From contig JAGAQI010000005.1 in assembly GCA_017622795.1 (NCBI GenBank), positions 1 through 36,933 on the forward strand: DNA of 36,933 nt, in the 5' to 3' direction. Each line of letters starts with the position of its first letter. Within the stretch, counting starts at the first letter, position 1. Made by a program: the position numbers and the translations under genes. The stretch is from Lachnospiraceae bacterium. GTDB lineage: Bacteria > Bacillota > Clostridia > Lachnospirales > Lachnospiraceae. Below the pieces are notes generated by a model. The model was not told the origin of the DNA. It saw nothing but the letters and a program-made list of their open reading frames with translations, and ran no database searches. Positions 1 through 7,855 of this stretch are shown here, piece after piece.

Positions 1-75
1 ATCAATGGAGCTTACTCCCATTTTAGTGCCTGCATCGCATTCCTGTAATAATTTAATGGTATCCGGATGTGCCAT
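1..75 (-). CDS. Hypothetical protein, N-terminal fragment
   Basis: Only the first 25 codons are inside the window; the gene runs off the left edge. It begins with ATG at position 75, preceded on the minus strand by an AAGAAGG ribosome binding site about eight bases upstream, so the start is well supported. The visible residues read MAHPDTIKLLQECDAG and continue with a lysine- and serine-containing stretch; no domain can be named from so little. It follows the NhaC-type antiporter gene on the same strand, separated by about 140 bases that contain a long hairpin, so it may be a separate transcription unit. Confidence 0.6.
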   Translation of the reverse strand, partial: MAHPDTIKLLQECDAGTKMGVSSID

Positions 76-155
76 AATGATTTACCTTCTTTCTTTTTTC
101 TACAGTATTCCGTCAGGCAAATCAATTTATACACAAATTTCTTATCTTGACCAAA

Positions 156-215
156 ACACCACATATTTCTGCACGAACCGTCAGCGAGAGCGGGTTCGTA
201 AGAAATATGGGGTGT
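156..215. repeat. Long hairpin (25-bp arms) after the antiporter gene
   Basis: Positions 156-180 and 191-215 are near-perfect inverted repeats (arms share ACACC, CATATTTCT and ACGAAC, with two or three mismatches or bulges) around a ten-base loop. It starts directly after the antiporter stop codon. On the minus strand it is followed by TTTTGG, only a weak T-tract, so it may act as a terminator or mRNA 3' end stabiliser. The plus strand carries GCGAGAGCG followed by GGTTC at the loop/right-arm border, closely matching a motif in the palindrome at 29451-29586. Confidence 0.75.
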
Positions 216-1523
216 CTACTTCTTTTCCGGAATAACAAAAATAAAAATGAACGAACTCAGCAAAAGCATAAACGGATAAATCAGGTTCGGAATCACATCG
301 AACGCACTGACGGTACAACCCAAATTTGCCGCCACGGAAACCGCCACCAGCATCTGGGCACCGTATGGAATAACTCCCTGGAAGATGCAGGAGAAGGTAT
401 CTAAAATAGATGCTGCTTTTCTTGGGGAAATGCCGTAAGACTGTCCCATTTCTTTTGCAATCGGATTTGCCATAACAATGGCAACCGTATTATTAGCCGT
501 AGCAATGTCCATGGCACCTACCAAAAGTCCCATGCCGAGCATGCCGCCCTTTTTGCCCTTAAACACACGCTTAATCAGCTGAAGCAGGGCTTCAAAGCCG
601 CCGTACTCACTAATCAGGGCACAGATAGCAGATACTAAAATTGCTACCATGGAAGTTTCAAACATACCGTCCACGCCGTCACCCATGCCGGAAAGCAAAT
701 CGGATGCTGCCGTAGCTCCGGTTGCCAGCATAATGACAGAACCGCTGACAATACCGATAATCAGCACGATAAATACATTAATACCCACAATACCGCCAAG
801 CAAAACCAAAATGTAAGGAATAATCTGTACCAGATTGTATTCTCCGATGACCGGTTCACCCACATCGGCACCAAGCGTCAACAGTGCAATTACTGTCAGA
901 CTAGCCAAAGCTGCCGGAAGGGCAATGCCGAAGTTTTCTTTAAATTTGTCTTTCATGGCGCAGCCCTGACCGTTGCATGCCGCAATGGTGGTATCGGAAA
1001 TAAAGGAAAGATTATCACCAAACATAGCACCGCCAACTACAGAGCCAAGGCAAATCGGAGTCCCAAAGCCGGAGCTTCCCGCAATAGCTACCGCAATCGG
1101 AGTAAGCAAGGTAATGGTGCCGACAGACGTACCCATAGCAAGGGAAACAAAGGCACTTACCACAAACAATACCAACACGGAAAACTGTGCAGGAATAAAG
1201 GAAAGTACAAAATATGCCACACTTTCCGCACTGCTTCTGCCCACTACTCCTACAAACATGCCTGCCAGCAGGAAAATCAGCACCATGGTAATGATATTTT
1301 TATCTCCCACACCGCGGCCCATTATTTCTAATTTTTCCTCGAACTTCACACTGCGGTTTTGCAAACATGCCACCAACAGGGCAATCACAAAAATAACCAC
1401 GATAGGGATATTGTAAAAGCCCATACCGATTTTTAAAACATACTCAAATAAAATACCAAGACCTAAGTACAGCACCAAAAATACGCCGATCGGCAACAGT
1501 GCTTTCCCATTTGCTTTTTTCAT
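216..1523 (-). CDS. Na+/H+ antiporter, NhaC family
   Basis: 435-residue, strongly hydrophobic protein with roughly ten to twelve predicted membrane segments along its whole length. The central part contains the glycine- and serine-rich stretch SLAMGTSVGTITLLTP followed by GGAMFGDNLSFISDTTIAA, a pattern typical of NhaC/NhaC-like sodium-proton antiporters, where the conserved Asp residues in the GDNLSFISD segment are thought to matter for ion binding. The expected role is exchange of Na+ for H+ across the cytoplasmic membrane. The start ATG has an AGAGGA site upstream. It lies 15 bases behind the CotH-like gene and so is probably the third gene of the PHP-CotH-antiporter operon. The exact substrate within the ion transporter superfamily (some members move malate/lactate or amino acids) cannot be fixed from sequence alone. 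Confidence 0.85.
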   Translation of the reverse strand: MKKANGKALLPIGVFLVLYLGLGILFEYVLKIGMGFYNIPIVVIFVIALLVACLQNRSVKFEEKLEIMGRGVGDKNIITMVLIFLLAGMFVGVVGRSSAESVAYFVLSFIPAQFSVLVLFVVSAFVSLAMGTSVGTITLLTPIAVAIAGSSGFGTPICLGSVVGGAMFGDNLSFISDTTIAACNGQGCAMKDKFKENFGIALPAALASLTVIALLTLGADVGEPVIGEYNLVQIIPYILVLLGGIVGINVFIVLIIGIVSGSVIMLATGATAASDLLSGMGDGVDGMFETSMVAILVSAICALISEYGGFEALLQLIKRVFKGKKGGMLGMGLLVGAMDIATANNTVAIVMANPIAKEMGQSYGISPRKAASILDTFSCIFQGVIPYGAQMLVAVSVAANLGCTVSAFDVIPNLIYPFMLLLSSFIFIFVIPEKK

Positions 1524-1538
1524 GATGTCAATCCTCTT

Positions 1539-3767
1539 TTATTTCTTCTCTTTCTTCTTTTTTACTACAATAATTCCTACCGCTGCCGCAAGCGCAATCA
1601 CTGCCGCACCAAGTAAAATAGGAATTGCTAACTTCATATCCAATCCGAAGATGCGGTTTTGCACGGCAAGACCATCATCCTGTGTAACTTCTGTACTATC
1701 GTTATCCACATCCGAATCCTGTTCTTCTGTTCCGATGCTTTCCTTCACACCAAGATTTGTACCTTTGGCTACCACAATATAATCCATCACTTCCACTTCA
1801 CCGGTGAATAAATTGTCGTTGCCGGACATTTCAAATTCCTGCAGGGCACCGTTGACATGGGTAAAGAATTTAAATTCTCCGTCAGCCTGCATAAATTCCT
1901 GTGTCACTGGGACAGTCAACAGGAAGGTATCGGTAGCGGTACCTTTATTATTAATTTTGTATACTGCCACCAAATCATTACCACCGGCTCCGATTTCGGT
2001 TTTAAACATATCATAAATCACATCTGCTTCTGTCAGTACCGTTACAGTTAAGACCGGTGCAGATACATTTTTTCCGCCGGCATATTCTGCAGTTACATAA
2101 ATTCCGGTAGCAGTATCAATGGAAGTTAAAATACCGCTCTTTTTGTAGTTGCCCTTAATGGCATTTCCCAAGGTAGATAAATCACAACCGTAGGTGCAAA
2201 CCGTGGAAGCAATTCCGTTCACCTGATTTGCCACACCAACCGAACGCATAGCAAGAATTTTAGCCAGATTCGGAAGTCCTTTTTTAACTCCGCTTGGCTG
2301 GCGGATGTTATTCATGTAATATACATTTTCTGCCAGTTCTTCCGAGGCTGCCGTAATTACATCTGCCTGCATTTTTTCCACAAAGGTATTAAAATATCCC
2401 GGATCATAGGTTTTTCCCGTGGACGCTACCGTTCCTCCGAGGGTAACCACCTTAGAACATTCCAGCATATACTCATGAAACTTCTTTATCAAAGAAGGAT
2501 TCTGATAAATAATGTTAAACAACGGAAAATCTGCATAAACTTCTGCAGACACCTGCTTTTCTTCATCGATCCGTCCGTAATCGATACGGTACATGACATC
2601 TAACGGAAAGTTTGCGGTGTTTTCCGCACTGCTCGGATAAAAACAACCAAAGCTTAAATCATAATCCCACGGAACCAGGACTGCCTTTCCGTTTTTGTCC
2701 ACATACAAGCCAAAGTTTTTCTGGCCGTCAAACATATTGTCTATCTGACACAGCCAGCTGTGCACCGCAAAGTATTTTACCACTTCCTCCGTATCCAGTA
2801 CCTGATTCACCAGTTCCAAATACTCGCTGCTGTTCACATCTACCGCCTGACCGTTAAAATCCAGACCATTACTTAGAAAATTGATACGGCGCACCCACTC
2901 GGTTACGGTAGGAATCATATCCTCCACATCCTTTAAGGTGTCCTCATCCTGCTCCCAAAGAAGGGAAGGGTCTGCTTCAATTTCCTCATATAAAAATCTG
3001 GTTCCTTCCGGTTTGCAAAGATAGCTGGAAAGCTCATCTTTATCCACACCGTAATAACGTTCCAAAATGGAGTGGTCCATGGCCTCCACCATAGCGTACA
3101 CACCATAGTAATTATCATTGATATAAAGCTTTGCCAAACCATACTCCGGGGTTGGAAGTCCCATTTCGTCCATCAGCTTTAAAGCAAAAAATTCCTTCAT
3201 CATGGTTTTATCAAAGAAGAAATTATTAAAACTGATTTTATCGCAGCCAAAGAAGTTCTGCTTCTTGCCGTAATCCTTTTTCTTAATATATTTACCGAAG
3301 TTGATGGTAAAAGAAAAACGGTCACTGCCCGGGTTTTCCGTAACGGAATGCTCCAGGGTATAGCTTCCCTTGGTACGCAGACCGCAGTAGCCCAAGGTTG
3401 CATCGCCGATGGTAACACTGGTTGTCATAACATACGGTTCATCCGCTGCATTTTGTAATAAGTAATTCAGATTGTTTTCTTCTATTGTGATACGTACTTC
3501 CTGAATCTCCTCTGCAAGAAAATAGGCAGAGTAATCTCCCTGTTCCGCTTTACCCTGAGTGGCATCATTCACCTGATAATCCGCCGGCGGGGTATTGTTT
3601 ACCATATCTTCTGTAATCCACTCCGCAGCGGTACCGTGGGTGATTTTCTTTTCCTCATCTCCGCCTGTTACCTCATCTGCAAAAGCACAGTAAGGTGCCG
3701 TCAGACCAAGAAGCAAAGCACCTAAAAGTACACCGCAACAGCCTTTTTTTATTTTACTCCGTTTCAT
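1539..3767 (-). CDS. CotH kinase family protein, secreted and membrane-anchored
   Basis: About 742 residues from an ATG at 3767, chosen over an upstream in-frame ATG (3806) because AAGGAG sits seven bases before it. The N-terminus is a signal peptide (MKRSKIKKG, hydrophobic stretch, cleavage near AFA-DE). Residues about 85-400 match the CotH kinase fold: an N-terminal beta part with GLRTKGSYT, the segment ISFNNFFFDKTMMKEF, LYINDNYYGVYAMVEAMD, and the WDYDLSFG signature near residues 367-374 that holds metal-binding aspartates in known CotH kinases. The C-terminus has one membrane helix followed by KKKKEKK, so the kinase domain should face outside the membrane. CotH of Bacillus phosphorylates spore coat proteins; other clostridial CotH proteins are cell-surface proteins of unknown target. 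The start overlaps the end of the PHP gene by 14 bases, suggesting translational coupling. Confidence 0.85.
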   Translation of the reverse strand: MKRSKIKKGCCGVLLGALLLGLTAPYCAFADEVTGGDEEKKITHGTAAEWITEDMVNNTPPADYQVNDATQGKAEQGDYSAYFLAEEIQEVRITIEENNLNYLLQNAADEPYVMTTSVTIGDATLGYCGLRTKGSYTLEHSVTENPGSDRFSFTINFGKYIKKKDYGKKQNFFGCDKISFNNFFFDKTMMKEFFALKLMDEMGLPTPEYGLAKLYINDNYYGVYAMVEAMDHSILERYYGVDKDELSSYLCKPEGTRFLYEEIEADPSLLWEQDEDTLKDVEDMIPTVTEWVRRINFLSNGLDFNGQAVDVNSSEYLELVNQVLDTEEVVKYFAVHSWLCQIDNMFDGQKNFGLYVDKNGKAVLVPWDYDLSFGCFYPSSAENTANFPLDVMYRIDYGRIDEEKQVSAEVYADFPLFNIIYQNPSLIKKFHEYMLECSKVVTLGGTVASTGKTYDPGYFNTFVEKMQADVITAASEELAENVYYMNNIRQPSGVKKGLPNLAKILAMRSVGVANQVNGIASTVCTYGCDLSTLGNAIKGNYKKSGILTSIDTATGIYVTAEYAGGKNVSAPVLTVTVLTEADVIYDMFKTEIGAGGNDLVAVYKINNKGTATDTFLLTVPVTQEFMQADGEFKFFTHVNGALQEFEMSGNDNLFTGEVEVMDYIVVAKGTNLGVKESIGTEEQDSDVDNDSTEVTQDDGLAVQNRIFGLDMKLAIPILLGAAVIALAAAVGIIVVKKKKEKK

Positions 3768-4500
3768 TTTCCTGCTCCTTTTTCTTTCGAATTTCAAAGT
3801 AGTCAATCGGTGTTCCTTCTCTGTGAAGAACCGCCTTCATGTAATCTTTCACATCGGTCAGCGGACGTTCAAATGCCATACCGCCATACAACAAGTTCAC
3901 GCTGTGAATGTCGGAACCGCCGGTATACGGCAGATTATATTTTTCCGCATATTCCTTAGCCTGTACATCATACATGGTGCGGCCGTCTTCTTCCCGTACT
4001 TTTTTGCCATAGTGAGAGGCATTAAAGATTTCCACGCCGTCCACATAGTCCGGGTACAAACGGACTTCCGGGATATACCAGGCTTCACGGTACGGATGCG
4101 CCTGAATCACCATACCACCGTCTTTATGTACCAGTTCATATTGCTCTTCTACCGATATTTCACGAAGCTCCGGATGCTGCTTCATCCATTCTTTATCTAA
4201 TCCGTAAATCAGAAAATCAGACCCCTGATAGGACTCTTCCCAGCCAAAAAACACTTGCAAACCGATATTATCTCCGGCTGCTTTGGCATTTTCATATCCC
4301 TTACAAAAGGCATCTACCCACTCTTCCCACGGAAGTTCCCGCGGAATCGCACAATTCCCCCGGAAGAAATGGTCCGTTACCATAACGCCGGTATATCCTG
4401 CTGCTTTGTACGCCCGTACCAGTTCTTCTGCGGTGTTTTGGGAACATGCACTGGCCTCTTTGGTATGCAGATGTGTTTCATACAAATATAATCTATCCAT
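3754..4500 (-). CDS. PHP-domain metal-dependent hydrolase
   Basis: 248 residues. The beginning LYLYETHLHTKEASAC carries the HxH metal motif of the PHP (polymerase and histidinol phosphatase) family, followed by GVMVTDHF (second metal ligand region), QAHPYRE in the middle and GGSDIHS near the end, so the usual metal-binding His/Asp/Glu set appears to be kept. PHP proteins hydrolyse phosphoesters (histidinol phosphate, nucleotides, oligonucleotide ends); the substrate here is unknown. It is the first gene of the operon with the CotH-like kinase and the NhaC antiporter. Its own promoter lies just upstream at about 4541-4549. A phosphoesterase next to an extracytoplasmic kinase is suggestive, but this protein has no signal peptide and should be cytoplasmic. 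Confidence 0.85.
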   Translation of the reverse strand: MDRLYLYETHLHTKEASACSQNTAEELVRAYKAAGYTGVMVTDHFFRGNCAIPRELPWEEWVDAFCKGYENAKAAGDNIGLQVFFGWEESYQGSDFLIYGLDKEWMKQHPELREISVEEQYELVHKDGGMVIQAHPYREAWYIPEVRLYPDYVDGVEIFNASHYGKKVREEDGRTMYDVQAKEYAEKYNLPYTGGSDIHSVNLLYGGMAFERPLTDVKDYMKAVLHREGTPIDYFEIRKKKEQENETE

Positions 4501-4540
4501 AAAGTACCTTCCTTCCGGTTACAATTTTCGCACAATGTTC

Positions 4541-4549
4541 ATTATAACA
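4541..4549 (-). promoter_or_regulatory. Extended -10 promoter of the PHP-CotH-NhaC operon
   Basis: On the minus strand the sequence TGTTATAAT is a perfect sigma-A -10 hexamer with the TG extension, about 40 bases before the PHP start codon. No good -35 box is visible at 17 bases, which fits an extended -10 promoter. Confidence 0.6.
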
Positions 4550-4587
4550 CACTTCCTGCAAAAAAGGAAATTATTCCTTACATTTTT

Positions 4588-4643
4588 CGAAAAACAACAA
4601 TAGGCCGCTGTGACCTTTGAGTAAAAGTCACAACAGCCTATTG
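4588..4643 (-). terminator. Rho-independent terminator of the hydrolase gene
   Basis: The arms CAATAGGC (4598-4605) and GCCTATTG (4636-4643), extended inward by CTGTGAC / GTCACAACAG with one bulge, form a strong stem. On the minus strand it is followed by TTGTTTTTC. It lies about 35 bases after the stop codon of the hydrolase gene at 4676 and separates that gene from the PHP operon. Confidence 0.85.
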
Positions 4644-4675
4644 CCGTGCTTTTATAATTTGAATAGGATTGGGGT

Positions 4676-5197
4676 TTACTGTTTCATTGCTGCGTGGTAC
4701 AGCATCTCGTCCAGACGTTCTTCCGTCCAGCGGTAAATACTTTGGAACGCTTCTTTCTTTTTTTCTTTTAAACCTGATATTTTTAAAGTAGGAATATCAC
4801 TCGTAATGTTTTGCGGATTCTGTCTGGTATCTGCAAATACAAGTCCTTCCACCGCCTCCGGATATGCTGTTACAAACGCATGTACCGGAACCGCTCCTTG
4901 GGAAAGCCCTAACAGCAAATACGGTATATCCGGATACTTGCGTTTTACATTATGGAAGCAGGTACCGATTGCCTCTTCCATCTGACTGACCTCCATAATA
5001 TCCGGGCAACAACTGTCGATTACCGCAAATCCATGTTCCTTAAAATATTCTGCCAGCTCTTCCTGACAGCTTTCTGCCGTTTCCCTGCTTTGAAAAATAT
5101 GAAGAACTGCCTTTGGTTCCCCCTCCGGAACCCATTCTACCGCACGCATCCTTGCTTTTCTTTTTGCAGAAGAATCATCAAGTTCCTTTTTCATCAT
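4676..5197 (-). CDS. Shortened lysophospholipase-like alpha/beta hydrolase
   Basis: 173 residues from ATG 5197, chosen because GAAGAAGG stands nine bases upstream; an in-frame upstream start at 5227 has none. After a basic N-terminus, the segment VEWVPEGEPKAVLHIF resembles the first strands of S33-type lysophospholipases/monoacylglycerol lipases, and PYLLLGLSQGA is a nucleophile elbow (GxSxG, Ser in GLSQG). However, the HG oxyanion motif and DHRGHG motif normally found in that family are absent, the cap domain is missing, and the protein ends after about 173 instead of roughly 270-310 residues, with only one late His (YHAAMKQ). It may have a narrow role, be inactive, or be a decaying copy. 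It is the only gene behind a cyclic-di-GMP-I riboswitch and transcription terminator, and has its own terminator downstream. Confidence 0.6.
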   Translation of the reverse strand: MMKKELDDSSAKRKARMRAVEWVPEGEPKAVLHIFQSRETAESCQEELAEYFKEHGFAVIDSCCPDIMEVSQMEEAIGTCFHNVKRKYPDIPYLLLGLSQGAVPVHAFVTAYPEAVEGLVFADTRQNPQNITSDIPTLKISGLKEKKKEAFQSIYRWTEERLDEMLYHAAMKQ

Positions 5198-5260
5198 GAT
5201 ATCTAACCTTCTTCCTTGTAACAACACAATAACAAAAGCTTATGAGAATTGTTTGGGGAA

Positions 5261-5295
5261 ATAAAAAAGCACTATCCATCATAGGACAGTGCTTT
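5261..5295 (-). terminator. Riboswitch-associated intrinsic terminator
   Basis: Minus-strand AAAGCACTGTCC, a short loop and GGATAGTGCTTT form a stem with a single mismatch, followed directly by TTTTTTATTT. It lies between the c-di-GMP-I aptamer and the start of the hydrolase gene, the arrangement of a transcription-attenuating expression platform. It would also end transcripts reading through from the CE2 esterase gene. Confidence 0.88.
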
Positions 5296-5299
5296 GCTC

Positions 5300-5382
5300 T
5301 TGTAATTCGTGCAACTGGCTGCCATTTTACAGGCCCTTTAGCTTTGCGTCACAGCTTTTCAACTGCTTTGCCCTATGTAGTT
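5300..5382 (-). promoter_or_regulatory. Cyclic-di-GMP-I riboswitch (GEMM-I) aptamer
   Basis: Read on the minus strand, this spacer shows the conserved core of the GEMM-I class: AGGGCAAAG, a helix CAGTT-GAAA-AGCTG capped by a GNRA tetraloop, the hallmark GACGCAAAGC, then AAAGGGCCT ... ATGGCAGCCAGTTGC, which corresponds to the tetraloop-receptor arm and the 3' end of the aptamer; GCAA at the start pairs with TTGC at the end. It has its own promoter just upstream and is followed about five bases later by an intrinsic terminator, then about 65 bases later by the hydrolase start codon. Cyclic di-GMP binding would be expected to change terminator formation; whether it is an on- or off-switch cannot be decided by eye. 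Confidence 0.85.
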
Positions 5383-5384
5383 TG

Positions 5385-5413
5385 ATTATATCGCCGCCAC
5401 CCAAGTTTTTCCA
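5385..5413 (-). promoter_or_regulatory. Promoter of the riboswitch-hydrolase transcript
   Basis: Minus-strand TATAAT (5385-5390) with a TGGAAA -35-like box (5408-5413) exactly 17 bases upstream. The predicted start site falls a few bases before the aptamer core, so the riboswitch can be the 5' leader of its own transcript rather than only a readthrough product of the esterase gene. Confidence 0.65.
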
Positions 5414-5438
5414 TAGGTCTTTGGACTCATCCCGCCGG

Positions 5439-6656
5439 TTACCAGCCCATAACTTCTTTTATCTTCTTTGCCAGCTTTTCCGCTGCTTTTTCATGAGTCT
5501 TTTCCGATGGATGCCAGTCTGCTGCAATACCGTCCGCCATGCTTTGGGCATCAAACTTCATCGCATGCACTTTACTGTCGGCAGTCTCCTTTACATATTG
5601 CTCCACCGCGTCTTCCACGCAGGAATACAAGTCTGCACCCATGATGCCAAGGGTAGCAAAAATAACCGCATCCGGGTTCTTTTCTCTTATCTGTTTTAAG
5701 AAGTTCACATATTCCGCCGTAAATTCCTGTTTTTTCGCAGCATCATTTTTTACGTAACTGGCATCATTGGTACCAAGATTGATTACTATCACATCCGGCT
5801 GACGCTTTGTAAAATCCCAGTCGGTTTCCTGGGCTATGAAATTACCCAGATAAGTTCCTCCGGAATTACCCATTTTACTGTAATAGTCAGGTACCAGCTG
5901 TTCTGCCTGTTTCTTTCCGTCACCGGAGTACCCGGAAATGATTCCGTATCCGCTGAAGGAAACCAAACTGTAATCCGCACCCAGCTTTTCTGCGGTTTTA
6001 TAAGCATAAGTTTTGGTTGCATCTTCGGTTGTTGTAGAAAAATGATGGCTGGAATCCAGGTCATCCACACCATAGCCGCAGGTAATGGAATCTCCCACGA
6101 ATTCTATCAGCGTATCCTTCTGTCCGGTTGGCTTAATGTCGCCGATACAGGTAGCTTCCACGGAACTGATGCCAAAGGTGGAATACGGTGCCTCGGAAAG
6201 CTTTACCACGCGTACGATATATTCTTTTGGTGTATCACTTTCACATACGGTATACACCTTTTCCATTTTATCCACCATATCATCCACGACGCGTTCCCCA
6301 TTGACATAAATGGCAACTCTGGCCTGGTTATTTCTGGTCATAAAGCTGCTGTCCGGTTTCAGTTTTATGGTTGCCCGGGTTCCGGTAAAGGTAAATTCCA
6401 TGCCGGTACCGGAATGTACCAGCCACAGCGTATCTTTTGCCTGCATGGTTCTTCCGATCGGACGGACAAATTCTTCCGTCGGAAGGAATGCTTTATCACT
6501 CGGGGTGGTTTCCGGTGTCGGGGTAGGAGTAGCCACCGGTGTTTCAGTTGCAACAGGAATATTGTCATTTTCCGGGTTCTCCGTCGTTTTACTTCCACAA
6601 CCGGAAAAAGTGCAAATCAAAACAGCTGTAAGTAAACCAAATACTATCTTTTTCAT
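5439..6656 (-). CDS. CE2-type carbohydrate esterase lipoprotein (SGNH fold)
   Basis: 405 residues. It begins with a lipoprotein signal peptide ending in the lipobox FSGC (Cys20), then a Thr/Pro linker (PVATPTPTPETTPSD). Residues about 65-175 look like the jelly-roll domain of carbohydrate esterase family 2, and from about 183 the SGNH esterase domain follows: FVGDSITCGYG with the nucleophile Ser190, NLGTNDAS (block III) and ADWHPSEKTH near the C-terminus with the catalytic Asp/His. CE2 enzymes remove acetyl groups from xylan or mannan. The protein should be tethered to the outer face of the membrane. It lies after a GH5 glycosidase gene on the same strand but has its own promoter and is separated from GH5 by a terminator. 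The gene ends just before the c-di-GMP riboswitch promoter. Confidence 0.85.
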   Translation of the reverse strand: MKKIVFGLLTAVLICTFSGCGSKTTENPENDNIPVATETPVATPTPTPETTPSDKAFLPTEEFVRPIGRTMQAKDTLWLVHSGTGMEFTFTGTRATIKLKPDSSFMTRNNQARVAIYVNGERVVDDMVDKMEKVYTVCESDTPKEYIVRVVKLSEAPYSTFGISSVEATCIGDIKPTGQKDTLIEFVGDSITCGYGVDDLDSSHHFSTTTEDATKTYAYKTAEKLGADYSLVSFSGYGIISGYSGDGKKQAEQLVPDYYSKMGNSGGTYLGNFIAQETDWDFTKRQPDVIVINLGTNDASYVKNDAAKKQEFTAEYVNFLKQIREKNPDAVIFATLGIMGADLYSCVEDAVEQYVKETADSKVHAMKFDAQSMADGIAADWHPSEKTHEKAAEKLAKKIKEVMGW

Positions 6657-6688
6657 ATTATGTATCTCCTCAAAATCATGTTTTCTTA

Positions 6689-6718
6689 ATTATAGCATAA
6701 AAAAAAGAGTACTGACAA
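6689..6718 (-). promoter_or_regulatory. Sigma-A promoter of the CE2 esterase
   Basis: Minus-strand TTGTCA (6713-6718) and TATAAT (6689-6694) are separated by 18 bases, a near-consensus promoter about 32 bases before the esterase start codon. It overlaps the 3' arm and T-tract of the GH5 terminator. Confidence 0.75.
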
Positions 6719-6742
6719 GCACCTGCTGCCAATACTCTTTTC
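6697..6742 (-). terminator. Terminator of the GH5 gene
   Basis: AAAGAGTA (6704-6711) and TACTCTTT (6733-6740) pair, with partly pairing inner sequence, and on the minus strand the stem is followed by a run of eight T. It lies just after the GH5 stop codon. Confidence 0.75.
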
Positions 6743-6756
6743 CATAAACTAAAGGA

Positions 6757-7707
6757 CTATAAGTACCAGAGTAATTCGTTTCGTACACGATCCAGTCTTG
6801 CATCGGATAATCCGAAATCCATTTCTTTATAGCTCCACGCGCTTCTGGCAATACCGTAGTTATCCAGAACACGATGGATCGCACGATACCATTTTACCGT
6901 ATCTTCCGGAGATACAATATTAATCACACCATACTCACCACAATACAATTCCGTATTATTCTTTCTTGCTGCTTCAATGGCGGATTCAAAAAGCTCTACA
7001 AAGTAAGTGCAATCCACTCCGCTTTCTTCAAACGGAATCCGGTCTTCACGGTTGATGGCATCGGTCCAGTAAGCCCCCTGATGAGTAAATTTTAACGGAT
7101 CATAGCAGTGGAAGTTATAAACCACCTTGTCATCATACGGAGCAGCCAAATCTTTAACGGCAACTACACTGTTATTATAATAGCTGCCCACCAGAATAAT
7201 GGTGTCCGGTGCGATGGCACGGATACGGCGGATGCATTCATTGGAAATACGGTTCCATGCATCAATAAAAGCGGCATCTGTTACTTCGTTTAACAGTTCA
7301 AATGCCATATGGTCGGAGTACTGTCCGTAGTGACGAGCAATTTCCTCCCACAAAAGATAAAAGCGCTCCTGCAATTTTTCGTTTTCAAAGAATCCGGTTT
7401 CTTTTTCTCCAAAGTCGAAGGAAAATCCCGCTGTTTTATGTAAATCCAACACAATATTCAAGTTATACTTCCGGCACCATTCTACTGCTCTGTCTATATA
7501 AGCAAAACCATCCGCTTTATACACGCCTGCTTCCTCTTCCAGTACGTTATAATCTACCGGAATTCTTACGTGGTCCAAATCCCAGGAAGAAATCTTTTCG
7601 ATATCCTCTTCCTTAATAAAATTGTTCAGTCTGTCCTCGCTGTAATCGCACTGGGACAACCAGCCCCCTAAATTGACTCCTCTGTAAAAGCCTTTTTCCC
7701 GTAACAT
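6757..7707 (-). CDS. Glycoside hydrolase family 5 (cellulase-type) enzyme
   Basis: 316 residues, the size of a bare GH5 catalytic domain. It shows FYRGVNLGGWL at the start, DHVRIPVDY (conserved Arg), LDLHKTAG, AFELLNEV with the proposed acid/base Glu141, NFHCYDP (conserved His/Tyr), and ELYCGEYG with the proposed nucleophile Glu258, then a late Trp (SAWSYKEMD). No signal peptide is present, so it should act inside the cell on imported oligosaccharides, probably beta-glucosides or manno-/cello-oligomers. RBS AGAGGTGG precedes the ATG. It is divergent from the AraC-type regulator, with direct repeats in the spacer that may be regulator sites, and is upstream of the CE2 esterase. Confidence 0.85.
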   Translation of the reverse strand: MLREKGFYRGVNLGGWLSQCDYSEDRLNNFIKEEDIEKISSWDLDHVRIPVDYNVLEEEAGVYKADGFAYIDRAVEWCRKYNLNIVLDLHKTAGFSFDFGEKETGFFENEKLQERFYLLWEEIARHYGQYSDHMAFELLNEVTDAAFIDAWNRISNECIRRIRAIAPDTIILVGSYYNNSVVAVKDLAAPYDDKVVYNFHCYDPLKFTHQGAYWTDAINREDRIPFEESGVDCTYFVELFESAIEAARKNNTELYCGEYGVINIVSPEDTVKWYRAIHRVLDNYGIARSAWSYKEMDFGLSDARLDRVRNELLWYL

Positions 7708-7760
7708 ACTTTTTCTTCCACCTCTCTAAAAGTGTTTATAACCAACTTACCGGATTAATG

Positions 7761-7848
7761 TATCACTTTTTTCTTTTTTCTAATATCACATTTTTGTCGC
7801 AAATATCATTTTTTTGTCTTTTCGTGGTGGAATTTCAACTTTTTTGTG
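7761..7848. promoter_or_regulatory. Direct-repeat operator candidate between GH5 and araC-type gene
   Basis: Copies of a TATCAnnTTTTTGTC-like unit occur at 7784 and 7804 (20 bases apart, two helical turns), with weaker related copies at 7761 and 7833. AraC-family activators commonly bind tandem direct repeats about 21 bases apart next to the -35 region. The array lies in the divergent promoter region, and the last copy overlaps the probable -35 area of the regulator gene. Confidence 0.5.
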
Positions 7849-7855
7849 TTATACT
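7847..7855 (+). promoter_or_regulatory. Extended -10 promoter of the AraC-type regulator
   Basis: TGTTATACT is an extended -10 element (TG, one base, TATACT), 32 bases before the start codon at 7888. No clear -35 box is seen. Confidence 0.5.

Noticed and set aside
973-1416. 147-codon plus-strand open frame inside the antiporter gene
   Set aside because: It is an antisense frame of a well-supported membrane protein, without RBS or recognisable domain.
6042-6635. 197-codon plus-strand open frame opposite the CE2 esterase
   Set aside because: Antisense to a gene with clear signal peptide and catalytic motifs; no RBS and no family features.
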